DNA of 45,059 bases from Treponema sp. (lineage in GTDB: Bacteria > Spirochaetota > Spirochaetia > Treponematales > Breznakiellaceae), in contig JAITUR010000121.1 of assembly GCA_031286205.1 (NCBI GenBank), forward strand, positions 1 through 45,059. Direction: 5' to 3'. Shown in pieces: positions 35,162-43,456 of the stretch (position 1 is its first letter; each line of letters begins with the position of its first letter). The notes below the pieces were generated by a model that saw nothing but the letters and a program-made list of their open reading frames with translations, made no database searches and was not told the origin of the DNA. The position numbers were made by a program, and so were the translations under genes.

Positions 35162-35186
35162 CAATGGTTTTAAGGGAGGGGGGACA

Positions 35187-37169
35187 ATGTTAAAAATCAG
35201 GCTTTTAATTTTTCTATTTTGTATTTTTACAATTATGATATTACCCGTAAATGTAGTTGCCCAACAGAATACCGCAGCAAACCATTACGAGCGGGGCAGG
35301 CATTTTATGGCGGAAGAAAACTGGTATTCTGCCGTAGAATCTTTTCTTGAATGTTTCAGATTAAACCCTGCCCATGCACAGGCTGTAGCAGCTTTGGCTG
35401 AATGTTACTACGAGCTTGCCGAATTTGACGAAGCTCTGGCATGGGTACGAAGAGCAAGGCAGCTTTCGCGGGGCAATATGGCTGCCGCAAACCTGGAGGT
35501 TTTTACCCTTATCGCGCTTGGACAGTTGGATGCCGCTTCTACACTTGTGGCGGAAGTTCTTAGACAGGAACCCTACAACAGGGAAGCGCTTTTTGCGGCA
35601 GGAGAACTGGACATTGCCAGAAACAGGTCGTCCGAAGCGCTTATTCGTTACCGCGAGGCCGTCCGCCGTTATCCCGACGACCGCAGGCTTTTAATCTCTT
35701 TAGCGCTTGTTACCCTTTCCCTTGGAGACGGAGAGGCGGCAATAAACCATATTAACAATGCGCTAAAACAACATTCCGACGATTACCGCGTTTATTATTT
35801 TGCCGCCTATATTTACGCCCAAAACAACAGGCTACAGGAAGCAATCCGTTATGCGGATCGAGCCTTGCACTTTAGACCGCACCACGAACCTACCTTGTCT
35901 TTAATGGCTTCCCTCCGTTATCGTAATAATCAGTTCGAAGAATCAATCCGTCTATGCGACATTATCATAGACCGCAATAGGGAAAATATGAGCGCATGGT
36001 ACTTAAAGGGTTTATCTTTAACAAGATTAAGGCGGAACAACGAAGCAATTACTATTTTATCTACTGCCACCACCATTAACGAAGATGAATTTATCCGCGC
36101 TATTTTGGAAGATACATTAATTGCATCAACCACTTTGGAAGATCCCCGTCGCGCAAGATGGGCGGCATGGCATTTCGAAAAGGCAAGAAATTTCCGCTCC
36201 CGCCACATGATGGATCAAGCGTTATTCGAATACAGGCGCGGTTTAAGACTAAACCCCTTTGCCGCTGACAGACGCGAATACGCGGAGCTTTTACGGCTTC
36301 AGGGCTACCCTGCCCGCTATTTGGAAGAACTGCGCTTTTTGCAGGATCAGGGAATCGCGGATCGCAGTTTAAATGATGCCGTAGAAACATACGGATCTTT
36401 ATTATCCAATAATCTTTTTAGGCAATGGCGGGTTGATCCTGTAGATCTTGCAGAACGCCACTGGAAAACAGCCGTATTTTCGCTTGCAGGCCAATCCAGC
36501 TTTTACCATGCAGATGCCGGCGCAGTTGCGGCTTCTGTAGTAAGAGAGTTGTTAATTCACGACCGAAACATAACACCCATGAATTTGGAACTGCGTCAGG
36601 CTTCGTTTTCTCAGGCTTTTAGGCAGGCGCGGGAAGCAGGTGCTGATTATTTTATGCTGATATCCGTAACAGAAAACGAAAGAGATATTTCCATAAAAGG
36701 AGAACTCTTTGTTGCCAGAACAGGTTCCAGCGCCGGAACTTTTCAAACATTTCGCACGGGAACAGACAGACTGCGCGATGCTTCCAAGGGAATAGTGGAT
36801 CAATTATCAAGCGCCATGCCTCTGCGCGGACGGCTGTTATCCCGCAGGCAAAACCAGGGGCTTATTAACAAGGGAAAAGCGGATCGTGTTCAGGCAAATG
36901 CAGTTTTTGATATTGTAAAAAAAGGCAGGCCGCAAGTATCCAACGAAGGTATTGGTTTAACATTCAGCGCCGACGAACTTGTAGGAAGATTAACAATTAC
37001 CAATGTAGACGAAGAAATATGCATAGGTACTTTGACAGTTAACGGTTTTTTTGATCGTATCGAACCCGGAGACGAAGTTATTCTTCAGCAGGAAATATCT
37101 GCAGCCCGAATAGCACCGGAGTCAGCGGCAAACCCCGAATTAAGAGCCTTGCTTAGAACACTGCGGTAG
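35187..37169 (+). CDS. Secreted TPR protein with FlgT-like C-terminus
   Basis: The protein is 660 aa from the ATG at 35187, chosen for the strong GGGAGGGGGG three bases upstream and the clean signal peptide (LLIFLFCIFTIMILPVNVVA). Residues 30-330 are tandem TPRs (NHYERGRHFMAEENWYSAVE, AVAALAECYYELAEFDEALA, further units). Residues 340-420 hold one or two more. Residues 470-570 look like a CsgG/FlgT-type nucleotide-fold domain (REAGADYFMLISVTENERD), and the C-terminus (VGRLTITNVDEEICIGTLTV, GDEVILQQE) recalls the FlgT C-terminal barrel. It should act in the periplasm as a scaffold. It begins 25 bp after the CBS gene. Confidence 0.8.
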   Translation: MLKIRLLIFLFCIFTIMILPVNVVAQQNTAANHYERGRHFMAEENWYSAVESFLECFRLNPAHAQAVAALAECYYELAEFDEALAWVRRARQLSRGNMAAANLEVFTLIALGQLDAASTLVAEVLRQEPYNREALFAAGELDIARNRSSEALIRYREAVRRYPDDRRLLISLALVTLSLGDGEAAINHINNALKQHSDDYRVYYFAAYIYAQNNRLQEAIRYADRALHFRPHHEPTLSLMASLRYRNNQFEESIRLCDIIIDRNRENMSAWYLKGLSLTRLRRNNEAITILSTATTINEDEFIRAILEDTLIASTTLEDPRRARWAAWHFEKARNFRSRHMMDQALFEYRRGLRLNPFAADRREYAELLRLQGYPARYLEELRFLQDQGIADRSLNDAVETYGSLLSNNLFRQWRVDPVDLAERHWKTAVFSLAGQSSFYHADAGAVAASVVRELLIHDRNITPMNLELRQASFSQAFRQAREAGADYFMLISVTENERDISIKGELFVARTGSSAGTFQTFRTGTDRLRDASKGIVDQLSSAMPLRGRLLSRRQNQGLINKGKADRVQANAVFDIVKKGRPQVSNEGIGLTFSADELVGRLTITNVDEEICIGTLTVNGFFDRIEPGDEVILQQEISAARIAPESAANPELRALLRTLR

Positions 37170-37170
37170 A

Positions 37171-38379
37171 TTACTGCACCATTGCCGCAAGCACAGCATC
37201 GATCCAAATATTGGCTTCTATTTGATGATATGATCTAAAAGATAAAAATTGCATTAATGCTTCGCGATAGCTGCCCGTAAAATAAAGGGATTGCCCAAGA
37301 TAAAAACGGGCGCGAGCTTCGACATCTCTGGATCTTGGCAGAGAAAGAAAATGCCGCAAAATGGTACAGGCACCTTCCCATTCAAATGTTTCAAAGTATT
37401 CTTTAACTATCTGAAACAAAGCGGATTCCTCGCCGCCGGCGGGAGTTTGAAGATCAATTACAAAAACACGAGGTCTTTTTAATTCCAACTGCTCTTTTGG
37501 CAGCGTCTGCGTATTTCTTAACATGATTATAGATTCAGCGCCTAAAGGATGCTGCTGTGTCTGATTCGATAAAAAACCGCCCTGCATATCGCTAAGGGTT
37601 AATTCAGGCAAAGGCCTATAACGCATAGATCTGCCCGCAGCCTGACTTGCCGTTACTACTACTGCCGAAGTAGTTGTGTTAATTCCGGGGTTAATAGATA
37701 TATTCCCGCTTGATACTTCATCTTCATATACCAAAGCATAATACCATGAGGGGCCCGGAACAGGGTAATCTTCATAAAAAGAATCCGTGGCGGGCTGGAC
37801 AATAACAGCGTTCCGCAAATCTTGCGGGCTCCGCACAGGCCGGGTGCTGCGGTAAAGAATTGTATTCCTTCTTGAGTGGGTATTGTTAAAGGTTATTGTT
37901 ACCTTTTCTCCATCCATAACTGCTTTTAAATTAGAAAGCCCTTCTATGGGAGCAGGTTCAGGCATAGTAATAACAGGGGTAGGAGCAGGAGCATCCGGCT
38001 GGGCAAAATTTACATTCGCGCTATTTATCTGCGGAATAATAGTATCATAACGGCGGCCATATATATCGCTTGCCGCGACAAAATAATACAGACTGCCTAT
38101 ATCATCGGTATCATCAATATAATATTGGGTTCCATATCTAACAACAACAGGCCGGATATTAGCCGGAATACTGTCCGTAAAAGGCCGTGCAGAACGGAAA
38201 ATATAGACAGGTCCTCTTGCCTCGGGGGAATCCACCCATGTAAGCCTAATAAGGTTATTTCTGGCTTCCACATTAATCTGCGTAACCGTCGGCACCCCCT
38301 GCCCTGCAGGCGCAGTTTGAGCCGCAAGCCCAGCCGATAAAAAGATTAATATAGCCAAAAAAATAGATAGTTTTTTCAT
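37171..38379 (-). CDS. Exported fibronectin-III-like protein
   Basis: The protein is 402 aa with a signal peptide MKKLSIFLAILIFLSAGLAAQ. Two FN3-like units follow: about 30-130 (VEARNNLIRLTWVDSPEARG, VYIFRSARPF, YYFVAASDIYG) and about 150-235 (LKAVMDGEKVTITFNNTHSR, TILYRSTRPV, WYYALVYEDEV). Then come a linker and a C-terminal TPR-like helical region (CTILRHFLSLPRSRDVEARARFYLGQSLYFTGSYREAL in pieces). It is probably a periplasmic or surface protein. It is convergent with the TPR gene; the two stop codons are one base apart. Confidence 0.75.
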   Translation of the reverse strand: MKKLSIFLAILIFLSAGLAAQTAPAGQGVPTVTQINVEARNNLIRLTWVDSPEARGPVYIFRSARPFTDSIPANIRPVVVRYGTQYYIDDTDDIGSLYYFVAASDIYGRRYDTIIPQINSANVNFAQPDAPAPTPVITMPEPAPIEGLSNLKAVMDGEKVTITFNNTHSRRNTILYRSTRPVRSPQDLRNAVIVQPATDSFYEDYPVPGPSWYYALVYEDEVSSGNISINPGINTTTSAVVVTASQAAGRSMRYRPLPELTLSDMQGGFLSNQTQQHPLGAESIIMLRNTQTLPKEQLELKRPRVFVIDLQTPAGGEESALFQIVKEYFETFEWEGACTILRHFLSLPRSRDVEARARFYLGQSLYFTGSYREALMQFLSFRSYHQIEANIWIDAVLAAMVQ

Positions 38380-38432
38380 TATACTTTAAGTTTAATACAA
38401 AAAACAACAATAAGTCAAATACAGGTTGTGAC

Positions 38433-39248
38433 TCACATTCCTCTCTTTTTCATTTCCTCTTGCTTTTTCATATCCGCTTCCAGTTTTTGTTTCCAAATAG
38501 CGTGTTTTTTCTTTATAGACTCAGATTCTTCGGCTTCTGCAAGAACAATGTGGATCCGTCTTAAAGCGGCTAAATATGAAATACCCGTCTTAAAATCGGA
38601 AAACTGGCTTGTAGAAAGTTCGTATTTTTCGCGGTATCTGTCCGCGGATTGATTCAAAAGTTTCTTTACCAGCCTTAAATGATAAACAGTAGAATCATAA
38701 TAAGGGGATTCAGGAGACGAGTTTGTGTAAACATTTTTTAAATCCAAAATATTTTTTGCGGCGGTTGCAAAACGGCCTTCCAGCTCGACAAATGTCCATC
38801 TCCATTTTGTATTATCTCCGTAGGTATGCACCAAAAGGTCTATGGAAAAGCCCAATTTTCGTATTAAATTATATCTTTGGTTTGGATCGAAATCTACAAT
38901 TAATTTTAATTTATCTTCATAGTCAGAAAAAGGAACATCGATTAAATTACTTACTATTTCTTCCAGATAAATAACGGCTTTATACAGGGATTTTCTGGCA
39001 TCGTTTAAAGATTCTTCGTTTTTTACTCTTAACAATGCCTGAGAAACGCCGTTTACAGCAATATAATTAGAAGCCAAATTTAACATTTCATCGGCAAGAG
39101 CCAGCTTTATCATGGGAGCCTCGGACGGTTTTTTCCTGGCTTCCTGCGCAAGATCTTTTTCGGTTTTTAATAAAGCTTTGGTCACATCCACATAAGACTT
39201 AACTCTTTCGCTATATGCCTGTCTTTCATTTTCCGAAATTTTCGCCAT
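38433..39248 (-). CDS. Cytoplasmic helical protein conserved beside recN in spirochaetes
   Basis: The protein is 271 aa, MAKISENERQAYSERVKSYVDVT, with GGAG five bases before the ATG. No signal peptide or membrane helix is seen. It is long-helical and highly charged, ending in KQKLEADMKKQEEMKKRGM. I recall a similar gene next to recN in T. pallidum (TP0443) but no function. It lies 11 bp after recN and probably shares its message. Confidence 0.7.
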   Translation of the reverse strand: MAKISENERQAYSERVKSYVDVTKALLKTEKDLAQEARKKPSEAPMIKLALADEMLNLASNYIAVNGVSQALLRVKNEESLNDARKSLYKAVIYLEEIVSNLIDVPFSDYEDKLKLIVDFDPNQRYNLIRKLGFSIDLLVHTYGDNTKWRWTFVELEGRFATAAKNILDLKNVYTNSSPESPYYDSTVYHLRLVKKLLNQSADRYREKYELSTSQFSDFKTGISYLAALRRIHIVLAEAEESESIKKKHAIWKQKLEADMKKQEEMKKRGM

Positions 39249-39259
39249 ATCTTCTCCGT

Positions 39260-40990
39260 TTACTTACCATATTTTTTCATTAATTCGTCAGCATGGGCAA
39301 GCGCGGCATCCCCCGCATCCCCTGCCAACATCCTTGCTATTTCTTTCCTGCGGCCTTCGGCGCTTAATGGCCCAATTCCCGTATATGTTCTGCCGCCCTC
39401 GGTTTTCTTTTCTACCTTAAAATGATTATCGGCTCTTACGGCGATACTCGCTAGGTGTGTAACGCAAAAAATTTGCAATATTTTGCCTATTTTAGCCAGA
39501 TATTCGCCTACTTTAAGCGCAATCTCTCCGCCAATGCCGGTATCTATTTCGTCAAAAACAAGGGTTTCCACACCCTGAGAAACCTCTTTAGCTTGATCAT
39601 ACTCTGAAAGAAGGGCGGTTTTAATCGACAGCATAACCCTGGAAAGCTCGCCGCCGGAAGCAATACGGGCAAGGTCTTTAAGCGGCTCGCCTGTATTGGC
39701 GGAAATTTGAAACTCTACATCTTCCGCGCCATAAGGTCCGAAAGAAGGCTTGCCGTCCTGTTCTTTTGTAATAATATTCGTCTTAAAACAGGCATTTGGC
39801 ATTCCAAGATGTTTTAGGATACCAGTAATTAACTGGCTTAATTTAGAAGCCGCAGCGCTTCTTTTTTGGCGTAAGCCCTGCGCTTTTGCGACAATTTCCT
39901 TTTCCAAAGTTGAAATTTGATCTTTTAATTTTCCCTTGTTTTCTTCTGCGCTTGATAATGCTTCTATTTCCGCTTCCGCTTGTATTTTCCATGCAAGGAT
40001 CGCTTCTTCTTCGTTACCGCCTAAAGTTTGCGCATCTTTTGCGTACTTTTTTTTTAATTTTTGAAGCAAAGCCAGGCGTTCGTTAACTTCTTCCAATCTT
40101 TTTGGATCAAAAGAAAGACTTTCTTTATACGATCTAAACTCTCCTGCTACATCTTCCGCTTCATAGTACAGATTTTCGAACCTTCTGTTAATTTCGCCAA
40201 GAGATGAATCAACTCCCAGCGCGCTGTCCAAGGCGTTTTTAGCACGGCGGGAAAGACTTAATATCGATTGTTCTCCGTCAATTATACTTTCTGCCGCTGT
40301 CTGAATAAAACCAGCCAGTTTTTCAAAATCGGAAAGTTTCTGGGCTTCGTTTTCCAGCTCGCGCATTTCTCCTGCATGGATATTTGCCTTTGCGATTTCG
40401 TCGATAGCATAATTTAAAACATCCAGCCGCTCTTCCCTTTCTTTATCGCTCTTTAAGGATGCTTCCAGGGTCTTTCGCTTATCTGTAAGATCAATAAATG
40501 TTTTGGAAAAAACTTTTACTTCATCTTCTATTCCCGCAAAACGATCAAGATACCGGCGGTGGTTTTCTTTTTTTAACAACGATTCATGATTATGCTGTCC
40601 ATGAAGATCAAAAAGCAATGCCATAAATTCCGTTAAGTCCTGCCGTGTTACCGGAATATTTTGAATATAGATAGATCCTCTTCCCGTTGTTTTAATATTT
40701 CTGCGGACAATTATTGTATCTTCGTCACATTCTATATCTCTTGTTTTAAGCCAATCTACAACATCATTGTTATTTTTTTTAATCGATACAACTGCCGATA
40801 CGCTTGCTTCATCACATCCTGTACGGATTACATCAAGCTCAGCTTTTCCGCCCATTAAAAAACTTAAAGAGCCGACAATTATGGATTTTCCCGCTCCGGT
40901 CTCGCCGGATAAAACATTAAAACCGGGACGGAAAGAAAGAGTTACAGAATCAATCAAAGCGTAATTTCGTATCGATAATTCTTCAAGCAT
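39260..40990 (-). CDS. recN: DNA repair protein RecN
   Basis: The protein is 576 aa with the SMC-like layout. The N-terminal ATPase half carries Walker A GETGAGKSIIVGSL (about 30-43). Two coiled-coil arms (about 160-380) flank the centre. The C-terminal half has a signature-like IASGGELSRVMLSIK, Walker B LVFDEIDTGIGG and the His switch in FCVTHLASIA. It acts early in double-strand-break repair. It overlaps nadK by 8 bp, a pairing common in bacteria. Confidence 0.97.
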   Translation of the reverse strand: MLEELSIRNYALIDSVTLSFRPGFNVLSGETGAGKSIIVGSLSFLMGGKAELDVIRTGCDEASVSAVVSIKKNNNDVVDWLKTRDIECDEDTIIVRRNIKTTGRGSIYIQNIPVTRQDLTEFMALLFDLHGQHNHESLLKKENHRRYLDRFAGIEDEVKVFSKTFIDLTDKRKTLEASLKSDKEREERLDVLNYAIDEIAKANIHAGEMRELENEAQKLSDFEKLAGFIQTAAESIIDGEQSILSLSRRAKNALDSALGVDSSLGEINRRFENLYYEAEDVAGEFRSYKESLSFDPKRLEEVNERLALLQKLKKKYAKDAQTLGGNEEEAILAWKIQAEAEIEALSSAEENKGKLKDQISTLEKEIVAKAQGLRQKRSAAASKLSQLITGILKHLGMPNACFKTNIITKEQDGKPSFGPYGAEDVEFQISANTGEPLKDLARIASGGELSRVMLSIKTALLSEYDQAKEVSQGVETLVFDEIDTGIGGEIALKVGEYLAKIGKILQIFCVTHLASIAVRADNHFKVEKKTEGGRTYTGIGPLSAEGRRKEIARMLAGDAGDAALAHADELMKKYGK

Positions 40991-41846
40991 TGGCTTCCCC
41001 CGCTTTGTATGGATGAAAAATCTTTGTCCGTAATGCCGAATAATAATTAAGCCTGTCGGAATATATTAACTCTGCGTCATTTGCCGCCTGTTGAATAAAT
41101 ATTTTATCTCCGTTTTTTAAATTATATGTATCCTGCCCGTCAACTGTTAAAAGCACTCCGGATCTTTGCTCTTGCGCAACCGTTATAACAAGAATATTCT
41201 TGGAAGGCAATACAAACGGCCTGTTCGACAAACTAAACGGACAAATAGGAGTAAGAATCATTGCTTCCATTTCAGGATCCAAAATTGGACCTCCTGCCGC
41301 CATTGAGTATGCGGTAGAACCTGTAGGAGTTGCTACAATAAGCCCGTCGCAGCGGTAACACCCCAAAGATGTTACGCCCGTTTCTGCATTCATATTTACT
41401 TCCAAATTAATTAACTTGGCAATTCCGCTTGCAGAAATAACAATATCGTTAAGACAAATATTTTTTGATTCTATTTTAGATTCTCTTCTTACATATACTT
41501 CCAGCATACAGCGGCGGGAAATAGAGATTTCTCCTTTTTCCCATCTATCAAAAACATCCAGCCATTCGTCTAAAACTCCCGCTATAAAACCCACCGCTCC
41601 TAAATTTACAGGAAGTATAGGCACTCCCAATGGCGACATGCAGCGCGCTGTATATAAAACAGTACCGTCTCCGCCTATAGAAAAAGCAATATCCCATTCA
41701 CCTTCAGGCGGGGTTTCAGGTTTTCCTTCAAAGGTAAAAACAGTTGATTTTATTGATCGTTTTTCCAGCTCTTTTTTTATTTGCTCCGCTTTATTTAAAG
41801 CATTTTCTTTATGGGTATTAACAAAAAGTATGGCGTTTCTTCCCAT
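40983..41846 (-). CDS. nadK: NAD kinase
   Basis: The protein is 287 aa. GGDGT at residues 58-62 is the catalytic and phosphate-binding motif. LGAVGFIA (83-90), LNDIVI (133-138) and TPTGSTAYSMAAGGP (174-188) complete the family signature. It phosphorylates NAD to NADP. AAGGATG precedes the ATG. It lies 10 bp after the DegT-like gene and overlaps recN by 8 bp. Confidence 0.96.
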   Translation of the reverse strand: MGRNAILFVNTHKENALNKAEQIKKELEKRSIKSTVFTFEGKPETPPEGEWDIAFSIGGDGTVLYTARCMSPLGVPILPVNLGAVGFIAGVLDEWLDVFDRWEKGEISISRRCMLEVYVRRESKIESKNICLNDIVISASGIAKLINLEVNMNAETGVTSLGCYRCDGLIVATPTGSTAYSMAAGGPILDPEMEAMILTPICPFSLSNRPFVLPSKNILVITVAQEQRSGVLLTVDGQDTYNLKNGDKIFIQQAANDAELIYSDRLNYYSALRTKIFHPYKAGEANA

Positions 41847-41856
41847 ATTACATCCT

Positions 41857-42888
41857 TTATGGAAGAGTCATAATAAGACGAGATACACTATCTACATCTT
41901 TTGCGCTTAATCTTGGGTACATTGGAAAAAGAACTGTTCTTAATGCCAAAGAATTACTTACAGGGCAATTTTCGCAAGGTCCCAAACCCGCAATTGTTCT
42001 TTCAAACGCATTTTCCAGTATTATATCTTTTCTTTTTGCATAAGCAATTACATCTTTTAACCCTGTTTCCAAAACAAGCGAAAATGAATAATAATTGGTA
42101 TCGTCTTCATCGCCGGATGCTTCGTTGCTAGCACGCATAATAAAACTTTTATGCCTTGTTCTTAAACTGGACTGTTTGTACACATTTGCAATTTCTTTTC
42201 TTCTTTCTAAATTTCTTTGCATTTCCTTAAATTGAACAACAGCTAATGCCGCATTAATATCAGGAAGGCAGTATTCGTCCGCAATTCCGGTAAAATTCCT
42301 AAGAAGCGTGCCGTCCTTTCTGTTTATCGCAAATAAAATCGCGCCGCCGCCGGCTGTAAGGGCATCTCTTTCTTCAAGACCAAGAATGCAAAATACCCCG
42401 TTAACAACGGCTTTATAACTATGGGAAATATCTTCGATAACAGGAATACCCAATTCCACGATAGAAGCGGAATCCGGAACATATCCCAATGTATGATGAA
42501 CAACTATCGCCGCAATTTCCATTTCGGAAGGTTTTTTTGCCAATACATTTTCTATTCCTTCGCGGTTTATACACGGAAAATCGTGGTTTACATCGCAATA
42601 AAGCGGCGTTAGCTGCAAATCTTCCAGTACCTGTAAATAATAACGCGGAGACAATGCAGAAATGACAACCGCCTGCCCGTTCTTTACATTCAGGGCTTTA
42701 AGCGCAAGATACAAAGCAACAGCGGGGCTTCGCAAAGCAAGAGCGTAATCGAATTTTAAATGTTCTTTAGCTGTTTGAATTAAAAGCCTGCTGCGATCTC
42801 CCGGACCAATCTTTTCTTCTACCATAGCAGTTAGTACAGCATCCATTTCTTTGCGTCTGATAGTAGGAGAAGTTACTTCTATTTTCAT
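41857..42888 (-). CDS. DegT/DnrJ/EryC1-fold protein, probable pseudoenzyme
   Basis: The protein is 343 aa with the fold-type I aminotransferase pattern of sugar aminotransferases: N-terminal SPTIRRKEMDAVLTAM, SPAVALYLALKALNVKNGQ, PLYCDVNHDFPCIN and IEDISHSYKA (151-160). The PLP-lysine segment, normally SFxxxKxxxxGEGG, reads ILGLEERDALTAGGG (168-182), with no lysine and the Glu changed to Gly. Asp152-153 region and His156 remain. It probably lacks aminotransferase activity. The gene lies between cheW and nadK, where I recall T. pallidum TP0440 (SpsC-like). A regulatory or binding role is possible. Confidence 0.8.
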   Translation of the reverse strand: MKIEVTSPTIRRKEMDAVLTAMVEEKIGPGDRSRLLIQTAKEHLKFDYALALRSPAVALYLALKALNVKNGQAVVISALSPRYYLQVLEDLQLTPLYCDVNHDFPCINREGIENVLAKKPSEMEIAAIVVHHTLGYVPDSASIVELGIPVIEDISHSYKAVVNGVFCILGLEERDALTAGGGAILFAINRKDGTLLRNFTGIADEYCLPDINAALAVVQFKEMQRNLERRKEIANVYKQSSLRTRHKSFIMRASNEASGDEDDTNYYSFSLVLETGLKDVIAYAKRKDIILENAFERTIAGLGPCENCPVSNSLALRTVLFPMYPRLSAKDVDSVSRLIMTLP

Positions 42889-42911
42889 GATAGTACTCAG
42901 GCTGCCTCGAT

Positions 42912-43406
42912 TTAGCGTCGCAGTTCGGCAATTTTTTGAAGCTCTTTCGGATTAAAAAGATCCCTAATTGCAAGAATGATCAGGTATCCTTCGTTTTGAC
43001 GAACAACCCCTTGAATATATTCGGCTCCAATACCTGAAACCATCTGCGGCGGCGGCTGAACTTCGTCTTTTTCGACTGTAACTACACGAGAAACCCTGTC
43101 GATAATAATTCCAAGCTTCATTCCATCTATATCCAGAATAATAAAACCCGATAATAGTTCGTCTTCTTCTGTAACTGCAAGTTTTTTTAAATGAAACCGC
43201 TTATGCAGGCTTATAATGGGAATAATTTCGCTTCTAAGATTAAAAATACCTTCTACATATGTTGGCGCGTTGGGAATTGCCCTAACCCCCTGTGCGCGTA
43301 CAATTTCCTTGACATCCATAATATTAACGCCATACAATTCTTCTCCAAGCTGGAAAGTTACCAACTGCTTGGAATCTGTTACTATTTTATCAGAGCGTGC
43401 TACCAT
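42912..43406 (-). CDS. cheW: Chemotaxis coupling protein CheW
   Basis: The protein is 164 aa. The CheW fold starts at QLVTFQLGEELYGVNIMDVKEIV, with NAPTYVEGIFNLRSEIIPIISLHKRF in the middle and LGIIIDRVSRVVTVEKDEV after. It couples chemoreceptors to the CheA kinase. GGAGGGAG lies 5 nt before the ATG. The N-terminus (MVARSDKIVTDSKQ) and C-terminus (NPKELQKIAELRR) are short extensions. It has its own promoter and begins a cheW / DegT-like / nadK / recN run. Confidence 0.95.
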   Translation of the reverse strand: MVARSDKIVTDSKQLVTFQLGEELYGVNIMDVKEIVRAQGVRAIPNAPTYVEGIFNLRSEIIPIISLHKRFHLKKLAVTEEDELLSGFIILDIDGMKLGIIIDRVSRVVTVEKDEVQPPPQMVSGIGAEYIQGVVRQNEGYLIILAIRDLFNPKELQKIAELRR

Positions 43407-43427
43407 TTATACTCCCTCCACACATAC

Positions 43428-43456
43428 ATTATATACCGTATTCTGAAAATTGTAAA
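43428..43456 (-). promoter_or_regulatory. Promoter of cheW
   Basis: Minus strand: TTTACA (43451-43456), 17-bp spacer, TATAAT (43428-43433). The -35 box directly follows the stop codon of the SPOR protein gene. Confidence 0.7.

Noticed and set aside
35142-35186. Upstream start for the TPR protein (15 extra residues)
   Set aside because: It overlaps the preceding gene, would spoil the signal peptide and ignores the strong Shine-Dalgarno just before 35187.
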